DNA of 64,000 nucleotides from Posidonia oceanica. Taxonomy: Eukaryota > Streptophyta > Magnoliopsida > Alismatales > Posidoniaceae. Location of the stretch: the NCBI GenBank assembly GCA_037176725.1, contig JAZBRS010000011.1, positions 744,001 through 808,000 of the forward strand. The letters run 5' to 3'. A program made the translations under genes and the position numbers. Below are positions 10,252 to 21,557 of the stretch, in pieces (the first letter of the stretch is position 1; the number at the start of each line of letters is the position of its first letter). The notes beneath the pieces were generated by a model. It was not told the origin of the DNA. It saw only the letters and a program-made list of their open reading frames with translations, and did not search any database.

Positions 10252-10405
10252 GCTGAACTAGGAGAGAAGCAACAAAACATGCACCACAGCCGATAAGACA
10301 AGCAACAATATATGCCAAACAACAGGTGCAGACTCAATCGTGATATGCAATTTCCCATGCAGTCACTAGACTGGCCACTCCTAGGCTAGTGCAACCTAGT
10401 GAACC

Positions 10406-13400
10406 TGTAACGACCCGCGTCGCTACCAACAAAACCTACAGCCCAACAAATTTAAAACTTAATTAAATACAACAATTACAATAAAACAATGGGTTAACAA
10501 CAATATCAATGCCAGGAACCTGCAGTGGACAGCTACGTAACTCCCACTATATGCACTATACTCCAAACTAGCTAATCATCTGCACCTGAAAACTAAACAA
10601 GCACACGTGAGTGACCTAGAAATCGTCATCCAGCACACACCTCACAAAACCACGCAAGAAACCGGCATAAAACCTCAAATACGGTACAACCGGTAAAACC
10701 CCAAAATCTAGGTCCACAACAAGCAATATAATTAATAAAACACCCTTCCCAAAACCCACAAGCTAAAACCAGGGAAGACAGGCATTACAAAATATAATTA
10801 CAAAGCCACGGCTCACTGGCCCAAAACCTCAAAACCACTCAAAACCCTCCAACCCCTCAGGCTGGGAAAACACTCAGCCCACTGGCCAAGACAAGGCAGA
10901 AATACCTTGCAAAACTAAATCTCAATCAATATAATGGCCCACCAGCCTAAAGCTCAAAACCAAAACTACACGCCATAACTAGGCAGGAAAACATCTGGCC
11001 TAATACGACCCAAAATACAAACCACAAACTCACGCCATACACAGGCGGAAAGCAATTGGCCCAATATGACCCCAAACAACAGCAAAACTCACAAAGCCCA
11101 AAGCTCAGGCGAAGCTCAAGGCCTAACATGGCCAGCAACAACAAAACACAGCCCTACGGGCACAAAACCACAACTGATCGTATTACCTGGCGCCAAGCAA
11201 CCGATCTGGTCACAAGCAGTAGCCCTCACCCCTGCAGCTCACTGCACAGCCACAAACACCCGCCCAGTGGAGGAGCGTGTCCGTCCCGGCATCTCGTCAC
11301 TAGAGACGCCTCAAAAGCGATCCCTCACCAGGGAAAGCTACTCACCCCAACTGGGCAAGTTGTCCTCACTCAGGACAAACCACAGGGCACGCCTAATATA
11401 CGGCGACTTCAACTCAGTGCTCTGAACCACTAGAGGCTCCAACCCCTAGGCTCAGCCACACGCAAACTCCAAACATTAGAGGCTCCAACCCCTAAGCTCA
11501 GCCAACACGCAAAACCAGGCGAGTCCCGGTGCCCGTAACAACTAAGGTATCACGCCCAGCTACGCAGGAGTATCATACCTCCCGAATCTGCTGCTACGAT
11601 ACCGCTAGGTACGGCCGACACACCGACCCCCAAACCTCAACCCAGGCGAAGTATGCGACACACCAGGAACGCCGTCGCATCCCTAGGTCCAGGCAACACA
11701 ACTCCCAGGTTTTCGGCCACAAAAAACCTCACCAAAACCATTTGCAAACCATTCATATTTTTCCCTAGAAATCTCTTTGAAAACATTTATCAAATATCAT
11801 GGGCTAAAGCACAATAAGCCCCAAAACCAATCGAGGAAACCACATTGGAAGACAAGCCTGGGAGATCATCCCAGACCAAAATCGGTAGACTGGAAATTCC
11901 ACCGGTCGATCGAAAATCCCTGCTTCGGTGGAACCAAATCCATCGGCCGACCGGTCAGCACAGTGATCGGTAGACCGATATCACACCAGTCATACCGAAA
12001 ATCTCTGCTTCGATGGAACTAAATCCACCGGTCGACTGATCAAACCCTGAGAACGGCAGACCGATCAATAACGGTCGACCGAAATCAGGTCCTGGCCTAA
12101 ATCTAACAGAAAAAAGGTGACACCGATATCACACCGGTATACCGATTTCCCCCAGAAATCGGCAGACCGACCAGAAAGGTCGTGCCGAACCAGGACAGGG
12201 CAGCCAACTTTAAAACCCAACTTAAAACCCAAAACACCCGAATCAAACTCTAAAACTAGCGTGTTATATACCGGAATCTCCGGAATAAAACAAGGAATGC
12301 AACCATATACTCAATATGACATTCCGAGGCACGCAACACAAGAAAACATCGGAAAACCAATACTCAAGCCATTTTCATTAAAACCTCAAAACACTATCAA
12401 ATCCGTGCCAAACTAGGCGCGCAACACATGCAAACGAGCATCTCAGTTCGAGCAACACAAATATATCACAATCGTCTCAATCCGAGGCCCAAAACATCAG
12501 AATTCACCGAAAAACCACAATACTAGTATTTAAGTCATTTGGGCCATAAATTCGGCCAAAAACCACAATAAATCTCTAAAAATTACGAAACCTCTACCAT
12601 AGCAGATAAACATGGCAAGGCACACAATAAAACCATAATCAAGCCATTTGAGAGCATTCACCCTCATCAAATGGCAAAAAAATACATTCAAGCTATAACT
12701 AACTGAAGCCAATTAAATTCGCCTAAATGCATATAAATCCCTAAAAATTGCCAAACTTAAATATAACATACAAATCAAGGTAAGAGAAGCATGCATAGCG
12801 AATTCTACAATAAATAGGCTCCTAGGGCGAGGCGTGTACCTTTGGACAGAGGGACAACCTCCGTCCACCGGCGATCCACACGCCCATCGAGCACGCCACT
12901 CTACCAAGAAGCTGAACGGAGCTCGCTCGCCGCACCACCGGCTGCCACCGCACGCCGGCCACCACCCATAGCCGCCAGCCACCAGCGGAAGAAGAAGAAG
13001 AGGAGGAGGAAGGAGGGGATGAGAGAGGGAGGAAGGGGAAAGGAGGTGGAGGGGGAGAGATCGGGTGGGGAGAGGGGGGAGGAGGAGAGGGCTGCCTGCC
13101 GGCTAGGGCTAGGGCACGGGGGAGGAGGAGGAGGAAGGGCGCACAAGGGTGAGGGGGGAGAGAAGGACGCGCGTGAGGAGGTGGGGGCAGGGCACGCACG
13201 AGGGAGGGGAAGGGAAAGAGAGGAGGGGGCACATGAGGAGGGGGTGGGGAGGAAGGAGAGAGAGAAGGAAGGAGGGAGAGGGGGAGAGAGAGAGAGAAGT
13301 AGGGAGAGAAAGAGAGAGAGAGAAACACACAGGGACCAGACCATAATCTGTCCCAGCAACCACTACAAGTGGGAGTCCACCACAATAATACAGGTGGTGA

Positions 13401-13528
13401 CCCATACAAACCACAGATGGGGCCCACAACAACTCAAGTAGGGCCCACGAGGCCAATAACACCCGACCAAAGCCAAGGAATTCATTAAACAAGCATAATT
13501 ACAAGGAAATGAATTCCCGGGTGTTACA
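10406..13528 (-). repeat. Tekay LTR, 3' LTR of Tekay-3 and 5' LTR of Tekay-2
   Basis: 3,123 bp, TG...CA ends (plus strand tgtaacgaccc ... gggtgttaca). Landmarks shared with the other Tekay LTRs: a CACGTG G-box at 10604-10609, a TATATTAGGC word at 11391-11401 (possible TATA box on the coding strand), an array of TCGGTnnACCGA-like motifs at 11881-12200, and a purine-rich (plus strand) tract at 12988-13330. Compared by eye with the 18424-21557 LTR, about 24 of the first 430 bases differ. Confidence 0.93.
12988..13330. repeat. GA/CT-rich tract within LTR
   Basis: About 340 bp that are almost pure purine on the plus strand (GAAGAAG, GGAGGAGG, GAGAGAGA runs). Pyrimidine-rich in the element's own sense, some 200-540 bp into the LTR. 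The same tract sits at the equivalent place in the other Tekay LTRs (20998-21358, 48895-49257, 30188-30445). Long ORFs here are low-complexity artefacts. Confidence 0.85.
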
Positions 13529-13574
13529 TCATAAACACCTAAAAAAGGATTTCGCCCCCGAAATCAAAGGTAAG
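13529..13574 (-). other. Tekay-3 3' end before LTR, decayed polypurine tract
   Basis: Coding strand reads TTTCGGGGGCGAAATCC then a T-run up to the LTR start. Related Tekay elements have a GACGAAAT word followed by an A/G-rich polypurine tract at this place. Here the word is present but no clean polypurine run adjoins the LTR. Confidence 0.5.
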
Positions 13575-13757
13575 TGAAAAGGTACGGGTACCGAGCAAGG
13601 ATGCCATCCTCGCGCTCTCAAGTGGCCTCTTCTGCTCCATGATGCTGCCATCTCACAAGAACCAGCGGAATCACCTTATTCCGCAACACCTGTTCTATGC
13701 GATAAATAATCTGGACCGCCTCCTCAACAAAGGAGAGATCTTCCTAGAGCACCTTCG
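13575..13757 (-). pseudogene. pol: Chromodomain at end of integrase
   Basis: Coding strand gives EDLSFVEEAVQII, IEQVLRNKVIPLVLVRWQHH and EREDGILARYPYLF, the layout of the group II chromodomain of Tekay/Del elements (RNKVIPLVKVxW...EEATWE in the family). The Trp of EATW is a stop (TGA) here. Chromodomains in chromoviruses steer integration toward particular chromatin marks. This is the evidence for the Tekay assignment. Confidence 0.85.
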
Positions 13758-14948
13758 GCTGAACAGGGATCACCTATGAAACATCAGCCAGACACTTCCT
13801 CAGCATGGAGACATGGAATACGCTGTGCACTGCCGACAGCTCTGGTGATAGGGCCAACCTATAGGCAACTTCACCAACCCTCTATGTGATCTGGTACGGG
13901 CCAATATAGCGGAGACTCAGCTTCCCACGCTTGCCAAACCTCTTCACGCCCTTGATCGGTGAAACCTTCAAGAGTACAAAGTCTCCCACCAGAAACTCCA
14001 ACGGTCTCTGCCACTGGTCAGCATAACTCTTCTGCCGACTCTATATAGTCAGAAGCCTTCTACGGATCAAGTCCACCTTGTCTGCATACTGCTGCACAAA
14101 CTCCGGACCAAGAAGTTGCCGCTCACCTACCTCGCTCCAACAAACCGGGGATCTGCAGGGCCTACCAAACAGAGCCTCGTATGGTGCCATCCCGATGCTA
14201 GAGTGGTAGTTATTGTTGTAAGCAAACTCAACCAACGGCAGGTGGTCCTCTCAACTTCCTTGCAAATCTAGGGCACAAGTTCTCAACATATCTTCCAGAG
14301 TCTGGATAGTCCTCTCTGTCTAACCATCCGACTGAGGGTGGAAAGCTGTACTGAAATTGAGTACCGTGCCAAAAGCCTCCTGCAGAGTCCTCCAGAACCT
14401 CGAGGTAAACCGCGTGTCTCTATCAGACACATTGGATACAGGAACACCATGCAGCCGAACAATCTCCGATACGTACAGTTCTGCCAACCGCCGTAAAGGA
14501 AAATTCACTCGGATAACAAGAAAATGAGCTGACTTGGTTAGCCGATCAACGATCACCCACACGGTGTCGTTCTTCCTCGGAGAACGCGGCAACCTCGTCA
14601 CAAAATCTATAGAGATGTGCTCCCATTTCCATTCCGATATACTCAACGGCTGAAGAGTTCCTCCAGGTCTCTGGTGCTCTGCCTTGACTAGCTGGCAGGT
14701 CACACACCTTGCCACATAGTCAGCAACTTCTCTCTTCATGCCAGGCCACCAAAAATTCTGCTTCAGATCCCGATACATCTTCGTGGATCCTAGGTGGACG
14801 GTATACTTGGATCTATGAGCTTCATCTAGTAACCTCCGCCTGGCCTCCTCGTACTGGGCACAAACAAGAGCTGATCAAACCTCAGCTCCCCATGTAAGCT
14901 AAGAGAAAAGTCTGGCGCTTCCCTAACGTGCAACTTCTCAAAAGTCGC
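13758..14948 (-). pseudogene. pol: Tekay-3 integrase
   Basis: Zinc-binding module and core: MYRDLKQNFWWPGM with CVTC (about 14700), SIDFVTRLP (first Asp), [13 protein letters not shown] (second Asp), and the region after the third catalytic residue with EFAYNNNYHSSIGMAPYEAL and CRSPVCWSEVGE at 14100-14240. The C-terminal part with SPIKGVKRFGKRGKLS and IGPYQI (13900-14000) leads into the chromodomain. Stops at about 14320, 14042 and elsewhere break the frame. Confidence 0.88.
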
Positions 14949-15699
14949 CTAAAAGAAGGAATCTGTGTGCTGACAAGCAACAATGAACTCCACTAGCATG
15001 GGACGAACAGACAAGCTCGCCATATAGGCACCGCCTGCTCCCCGATGTAGTCTCTTGAGTCCATAGTCAGCCAAATCCTCCAACATGGTCCACTCCTTGA
15101 CCATCAGGCTAGCCATAACGTGCGTACGCCGACTCAGAGCATCGGCGACCACGTTGGCCTTCCCAGGGTGGTAGGACAAACTGAAATCATAGTCCTTAAG
15201 GTACTCCACCCACCTCCGCTGCCGCATGTTGAGGTCCTTCTAAGTAAATATATACTTCAGACTCTTGTGATCCATGTAGACCTCAAACTGCTCCCCATAC
15301 AGGTAGTGTCGCCAAAGCTTCAGTGCGAACACCACGGCAGCCATCTCAAGATCATGGGTAGGATAGTTCTTCTTGTGGTCTTTCAACTAACAGGAGGCCT
15401 AAGCCACAACATTGCCACGCTGCATCGGAACACTACCCAACCCAACACCACTAGCATCACTATACACAGTGAAGCCACCACTACCCAAAGGCAAGGTCAG
15501 AACAAGAGCAAAAGTCAGACGAGCCTTCAACTCATTGAAACTCGCTTCACAACCTTGGTCCCAAATGAACGGAACCCCTTGCTTGGTGAGAGCTGTCAGG
15601 GATGAAGCAATGGAAGAGAAATCTCTGATAAACCTCCTGTAGTAACCTGCCAACACCAGGAAACTTCTAATCTCAGACACACTCCTGGGTCTTTGCCAA
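14949..15699 (-). pseudogene. pol: Tekay-3 RNase H
   Basis: Pieces in order: [32 protein letters not shown] (first catalytic Asp), then a stop and frameshift near 15400, [19 protein letters not shown] in a broken frame near 15310-15350, and [17 protein letters not shown] with VVADALSRR (last catalytic Asp) at 15140-15225. It continues to the integrase linker. Non-functional because of multiple stops. Confidence 0.82.
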
Positions 15700-16568
15700 T
15701 TGCTGACCGCCTAAACCTTGGCAGGATCAACTCTGACGCCGTCTCCAGAGATAAGGTGGCCAAGGAACATAACCTCCCTCAACCAGAACTCACACTTAGA
15801 GAACTTGGCGTACAGCTGGTGCTGCCTCAGAACATCCAGCACCGCCCTTAGATGTTAGGCATGAGCTGCCTCATCTGAGGAGTAGACCAAAATGTCGTCT
15901 CCAAAGAACACCACAAACTGGTCCAAGAACGGCCTGAAGATCTGGTTCATCAATTCCATGAATGCGGTAGGGGCGTTGGTCAAGCCAAAAGACATAACCA
16001 CGAACTCAAAATGGCCATACTGCGTCCGGAAGGCAGTCTTCTGAATGTCTGAATCATGGATCCTCAACTGGTGATATCCTGATCTTAGATCAATCTTCGA
16101 GAAGACGGAGGCAGACTGCAACTGGTCAAATAGATCATCCACACGGGGCAAGGGATACTAGTTCTTCACTGTAAGCTAATTAAAGATCTGATAGTCTACA
16201 CACACTCGGAGTGAACCATCCTTCTTACGGACGAACAAGACAGGTGCTCCCCACGGAGACACACTTGGCCTGATGAATCCCTTGTCCAGCAACTCCTACA
16301 GCTGGGCCTTGAGCTCCCGCAACTCAGCTGGCGCCATCCGATAAGGATTCTTCGCAACAGCACCACTGCCCGGAGTCAGCTCAATAAAGAACTCCACTTC
16401 CCTGTGAGGCGGCATGCCAGGCAAATCATCTGGGAAAACGTCAGAATATTCACACACAACAGATATGTTGTGAACACCCAATTTCGGAGAAGGGGAGGTA
16501 ACCACACTAGCAAGGTACCCCACACAACCCCAAGCCAAAGACTTGTAAGCCTTCACAGCAAAAATCAC
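15700..16568 (-). pseudogene. pol: Tekay-3 reverse transcriptase
   Basis: Linker SVVCEYSDVFPDDLPGMPPH and [16 protein letters not shown] (16300-16500), then RT with [33 protein letters not shown] and the active-site region. The usual FVDDILVY here reads FGDDILVY (about 15885-15910), a Val-to-Gly change next to the two catalytic Asp. A premature stop separates linker and palm near 16290 and another lies at about 15853. Confidence 0.88.
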
Positions 16569-16674
16569 AAGCTTAGGCTCACCCTAGCGCACACCTTGCA
16601 CAAAGAAGGAACCAGCCCCAGCAGCACCAAAGAAAATCCTCCTACGAGCACAGTCGATCAAAGAAGAATGTTGG

Positions 16675-17000
16675 CCCAGCCAGTCCATGCCCAAGATAAC
16701 ATCATACTCAATCATACTCATGAGAATGAGAGTGGCATCGAACTCTCGGCTATTCAGCTACAGATCGACAGAAGGCAGATATCTCCACGCCAAACTGTGC
16801 TCACCCAGCGGCGTTACCACATCCAGGCGGAAAGCTAACTTGGCTGGTACATCATCCAGCTCTGCCGCAAAAGATTCGGAGACAAAAGAGAATGTGCTCC
16901 CTGAGTCAAACAGAACTTTGGCCATTCGGTCCGCCACAAGATAAGAACCTAAGGCCAAAGCACAACCAACAGCATCCCCATTAAATAACAAGGTTCATAT
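16675..17000 (-). pseudogene. pol: Tekay-3 aspartic protease
   Basis: DSGSTFSFVSESFAAELDDV with catalytic Asp, then GEHSLAWRYLPSVDL, followed by a stop at 16757. The second half (MSMIEYDVILGM region) continues in the same frame to about 16680. It is preceded by GDAVGCALALGSYLVADRM. Confidence 0.85.
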
Positions 17001-17060
17001 TACAGGGGGAAAGAAACAACAACAACAACAGCAATAATGGGTCACATCACCCAAAAGAAA

Positions 17061-18251
17061 CTACGGGAACTTACCCTCTACAACATTACCAGAGGGTCCA
17101 CAGTCGGGAGCAGAAATAGTAAACACACGCCCCCGAGTCGGCTGCTGTGGCACATTCCCCGCTCGCTTGGGAGGATCCGGGCACATCCTCTGCACATGCC
17201 CCGATCTCCTACAGTTGTAGCACACTACTCCGCTCCGATTCGTCACCTGCTGTGCTCGAGGGCAGTGCGCAGCAAAGTGACCCGCCTGGCCACACTGGAA
17301 ACACTAGGCGTTACCCTGTCCACTCAAAATAGCCTGACTCGGACCGATGCTACCAATTCCTGCAAAGCTGTGCCGGGCACTGGAGGCAAGGCCAACATCA
17401 CCACCACCTCGAGCAAAACTACGCCGGGCACCAGAACCACCGCCAGATCTGTCCTTCTTTCTCTTCCCTGGGCTACTCATGCCACTGAAACTAGGTGGAC
17501 TTGAGACAGAAAATCGGGAAGTGAAGGGCAACTTGGCCTTCTCCTTGGAGTGACCACTCACATACTGGTTATACTCCTCTTCAAAGCGGGAAGCCATCTG
17601 GACAACCTCAGCTACCGTCACACAGCGGCAGCCCATCACCTTCACCCTCAAGCTGGGTTGAAGGCCTTCCAGAAATCTCTCTACTTGCCTTTCCTCAGAA
17701 TCAAAGGCCTGGGCAAACCTCTCCAACCGGGCAAAAGAGGCTTCATACTCAGCCACAGACATCCTACCCTATTGCAGACTCCGGAACTCTCGGTCGAATC
17801 GGCTCCTTACATGGCTCGGGAAGTACTTCTCATGGAATGCAGCCTCGAAGTCCTTCCACTTGATGTCGACCGTGATAGAATCCAGAAACTTCAGCCGCCT
17901 GGTGGCTCTCCACCACTCATCGGCATCGCCGACGAGCTGAAAGGCAGCCAACCGCACCCAGTGCTCCTCTGGGCACGCCAAACTATCCAACAACTTCTCA
18001 ATCCTTTGCAGCCATGCCTCGCTCTCCTCAGGAGTACCAGTACCCTTGAACGTCGGCAGGTGGAGCTTACTCAACTGGCGAAGCCACGGATCTCCCTCAG
18101 ACGCTCTACCAGGGCCACTCTTGCCAAAAGCCTGAGAGATCCCGCGCATCCAACCTCGCAACTCCGTCCGCACACCCTGCCAACCACTCTCCTCTCGAGA
18201 GCTACGTTCCTTAGCAAGGGCCTCATCCTTTCGGTGACCACGGCGAGACAT
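17061..18251 (-). pseudogene. gag: Tekay-3 gag with two stops
   Basis: Colinear with the intact gag at 9061-10251, without indels, and nearly identical. Two in-frame stops are seen: one at about 17302 just before the first zinc knuckle (Gln to TAG) and one at about 17767 (Gln to TAG). Both are C-to-T changes on the coding strand. Domain order is as in the intact copy: Gag core, basic linker, two CCHC knuckles (CYNCRRSGHVQRMC for the second). Confidence 0.93.
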
Positions 18252-18405
18252 GCTGAACTAGGAGAGAAGCAACAAAACATGCACCACAGCCGATAAGACA
18301 AGCAACAATATATGCCAAACAACAGGTGCAGACTCAATCGTGATATGTAATTTCCTATGGAGTCACTAGACTGAAACTCCTAGGCTAGTGCAACCTAGTG
18401 AACCT

Positions 18406-18419
18406 GGGCTCTGATACCA
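18406..18419 (-). promoter_or_regulatory. Primer-binding site, tRNA-iMet
   Basis: Coding strand TGGTATCAGAGCCC, four bases inside the 5' LTR. Complementary to the 3' end of plant initiator tRNA-Met, the usual primer of Tekay elements. It lies between two AACCTG hexamers (18401-18406 and 18420-18425), which explains its exact loss in Tekay-2. Confidence 0.92.
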
Positions 18420-18423
18420 AACC

Positions 18424-21400
18424 TGTAATGACCCGCGTCGCTACCAACAAAACCTACAGCCCAACAAATTTAAAACTTAATTAAATACAACAATTACAAT
18501 AAAACACTGGGCTAACAACAATATCAAAGCCAGGAACCTGCAGTGGACAGCTACGTGACTCCCACTATATGCACTATACTCCAAACCAGCTAATCATCTG
18601 CACCTGAAAACCAAACAAGCACACGTGAGTGACCTAGAAATCGTCACCCAGCACACACCTCGCAAAACCACGCGAGAAACAGGCATAAAACCTCAAATAC
18701 AGCACAACCGGTAAAACCCCAAAATCTGAGTCCAAAACAAGCAATATAATTAATAAAACACCCTTCCCAAAGCCCACAAGCTAAAACCAAGGAAGACAGG
18801 CGTTACAAAATATAATTACAAAGCCACGGTCCACCGGCCCAAAACCTCAAAACTACTCAAAACCCTCCAACCCCTCAGGCTGGGAAAACACTCGGCCCAC
18901 TGGCTAAGACAAGGCAGAAATACCTTGCAAAACTAAATCTCAATCAATATAATGGCCCACCGGCCCAAAGCTCAAAACCAAAACCACACGCCATAACTAG
19001 GCGGGAAAGCATCTGGCCTAATACGGTCTAAAACACAAACTACAAACTCACGCAATACACAGGCGGAAAGCAACTAGCCCAATATGGCCCCAAACAACAG
19101 CAAAACTCACAAGGCCGAAACTCAGGCGAAGCTCAAGGCCTAACACAGCCAGCAACAACAAAACACAGCCCCACAGGCACAAAACCACAACTGATTGTAT
19201 TGTCTGGCGCTAAGCAACCGATTTAGCCTCAAGTAGTTGCCAGGGACTCACCCCTGTAGCTCACTGCAATGCCACGAACATCCACCCTGTGGAGGAGCAT
19301 GTCCGTCCCGGCATCTCGTCACTAGAGACGCCTCAAAAGCGATCCCTCACCAGGGAAAGCTACTCACCCCAACTGGGCAAATTGTCCTCACTCAGGACAA
19401 ACCACAGGGCACGCCTAATATATAGCGACCTCAACTCAGTGCTCCGAACCACTAGAGGCTCCAACCCCTAGCTCAGCCAGCACGCAAACACCGAACCACT
19501 AGAGGCTCCAACCCCTAGGCTCAGCCAGCACGCAAAACCAGGCGAGTCCCGGTGCCCGTAACAACTAGGGTATCATGCCTAACTACGCAGGAGTATCATA
19601 CCTCCCGAGTCCGCTGCTACGATACCACTAGGTACGGCCGGCACCCCGACCCCCAAACCTCAACCCAGGCGAAGAGTACGACACACCAAGAACGCCGTCG
19701 CATCCCCGGGTCCAGCCAACACAACTCCTAGGTTTTCAGCCATGGAAAACCTTGGCAAAACCTTTTGCAAACCATTCATATTTTTCCTCAGAAATCTCTT
19801 TGAAAACATTTATCAAATATCATAGGCTTGCACAATAAGCCCTAAAACCAACTGAGGAAACTACATTGGAAAACAAGCCCAGGAGAGCATCCCAGACCAA
19901 AATCGACAGACTGGAAATTCCACCGGTCGACCGAAAATCCCTGTTTCGGTGGAACCAAATCCATCGGCCGACCGGTCAGCACAGTGATCGGTAGACCGAT
20001 ATCACACCAGTCATACCGAAAATCTCTGCTTCGATGGAACTAAATCCACCGGCCGACTGATCGAACCCTGAGAACGGCAGACCGATCAATAACGGTCGAC
20101 CGAAATCAAGTCCTGGCCTAAATCTGATGCGAAAAGGTGACCCCGATATCACACCGGTATACCGATTTCCCTTAGAAATCGGCAGACCGACCAGAAAGGT
20201 CGTGCCGATACAGGACAGGGCAGCCATCTTTAAAACCCGACTTAAAACCCAAAACACCCGAATCAAACTCTAAAACTAGCGTGCCATATACCGGAATCTC
20301 CGGATTAAAAGAAGGAATGCAACCATATACTCAATATGGCATTCTGAGGCATGCAACACAAGAAAACATCGGAAAACTACTCAAGCCATTTTCATTAAAA
20401 CCTCAAAACACTATCAAATCCGCGCCAAACCGGGCAACACATGCAAACGAGCGTCTCAGCTTAAGCAACACAAATATATCACAATCGCCTCAATCCGACG
20501 CACAAAACACTGAAATTCACCAGGAAACCACAATACTAGCATTTAAGTCATTTGGGCCATAAATTCGGCCAAAAACCACAATAAATCTCTAAAAATTACC
20601 AAACCTCTACCATAGCATATAAACATTGCAAGGCACACAATAAAACCATAATCAAGCCATTTAAGAGCATTCACCCTCATCAAACGGCGAAAAACCACAT
20701 TTAAGCTATAACTAACTGAAGCCAATTAAATTCGCCTAAATGCATATAAATCCCTAAAAATTGCCAAACTTAAATATAACATACAAATCCTGGCAAGGGA
20801 AGCATGCATTGCGAATTCTAATAAATAGGCTCCTAGCGCGAGGCGTGTACCTTGGAACAGAGGGACAACCTCCATCCACCGGCGATCCACACGCCCACTG
20901 AGCACGCCGCTCCACCGGGAAGCCGACCGGAGCTCGCTCGCCGCACCACCGGCTGCCACCGCATGCCGACCACCACCCACAGCCGCCAGCCACCAGCGGA
21001 AGAAGAAGAAGAGGAGGAGGAAGGAGGGGACGGGAGAGGGAGGAAGGGGAAAGGAGGAGGAGGGGGAAAGGAAGAAGGGGGAGAGATCGGGTGGGGAGAG
21101 GGGGGAGGAGGAGAGGGCTACCCGCTGGCTAGGGCTAGGGCATGGGGGAGGAGGAGGAGGAAGGGCGCACGAGGGTGAGGGGGGAGAGAAGGACGCACGT
21201 GAGGAGGAGGGGGCAGGGCACACGTGGGGGAGGGGAAGGGAAAGAGAGGAGGGGGTGGGGAGGAAGGAGAGAGAGAGGGAAGGAGGGAGAGGGAGAGGGA
21301 GAGAGAGAGAGAGAGAAAGAGAGAGAAGAAGGGAGAGAAAGAAAGAGAGAGAAACACACAGGGACCAAACCACAATCTGTCCCACCAACCACCACAAGTA

Positions 21401-21557
21401 GGAGTCCACCACAACAATACAGGTAGAGACCCACACAAACCACAGATGGGGCCCACAACAACTCAAGTAGGACCCGCGAGGCCAATAACACCCAACCAAA
21501 GCCAAGAAATTCATTAAACAAGCATAATTACAAGGAAATGAATTCCCAGGTGTTACA
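18424..21557 (-). repeat. Tekay-3 5' LTR
   Basis: 3,134 bp with TG...CA ends, orientation minus. G-box CACGTG at 18622-18627. Candidate TATA box TATATATTA on the coding strand near 19417-19425, more TATA-like than in the partner LTR. TCGGTnnACCGA-like motif array at 19905-20205 and purine-rich tract at 20998-21358. The outer flank is tgcat. Confidence 0.93.

Larger units (their letters stand above)
8736..10405 (-). mobile_element. Tekay internal fragment, leader to protease (Tekay-2)
   Basis: Minus-strand leader, gag and the first part of protease, joined without a gap to the LTR at 10406-13528, which therefore acts as its 5' LTR. It aligns with 16736-18405 at an almost constant offset of 8,000 bp and with few substitutions. 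The PBS has been removed: here AACCTG is followed at once by the LTR end, while the other copy has 19 more bases there. The protease breaks off at about 8736 where LINE sequence starts. Confidence 0.9.
10406..21557 (-). mobile_element. Tekay/Del chromovirus with both LTRs (Tekay-3)
   Basis: Minus-strand Ty3/gypsy element: 5' LTR 18424-21557, PBS 18406-18419, gag, protease, RT, RNase H, integrase with chromodomain, 3' LTR 10406-13528. Both LTRs begin TGTAACACC/TGTAACACCTGG on the coding strand and end TTACA. The 5-bp flanks (gaacc and tgcat) do not match, as expected because the 3' LTR adjoins another internal region (Tekay-2). Coding regions carry many stops, so it is non-autonomous. Chromodomain type, two zinc knuckles and tRNA-iMet PBS place it in the Tekay (Del) lineage. 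Confidence 0.92.

Noticed and set aside
9550..10296. 248-codon plus-strand ORF, repeated at 17550-18296
   Set aside because: Exact antisense of gag; duplicated only because gag is duplicated.
12822..13441. Long ORFs on both strands
   Set aside because: Same purine/pyrimidine tract of the 10406-13528 LTR.
9061..18320. Exact 8,000-bp offset between two gag regions as a sign of artificial duplication
   Set aside because: The offset becomes 7,999 and then 8,018 at the leader and LTR edges through small indels, and substitutions are present, so it is two real, similar copies. Misassembly remains possible and is noted under findings.
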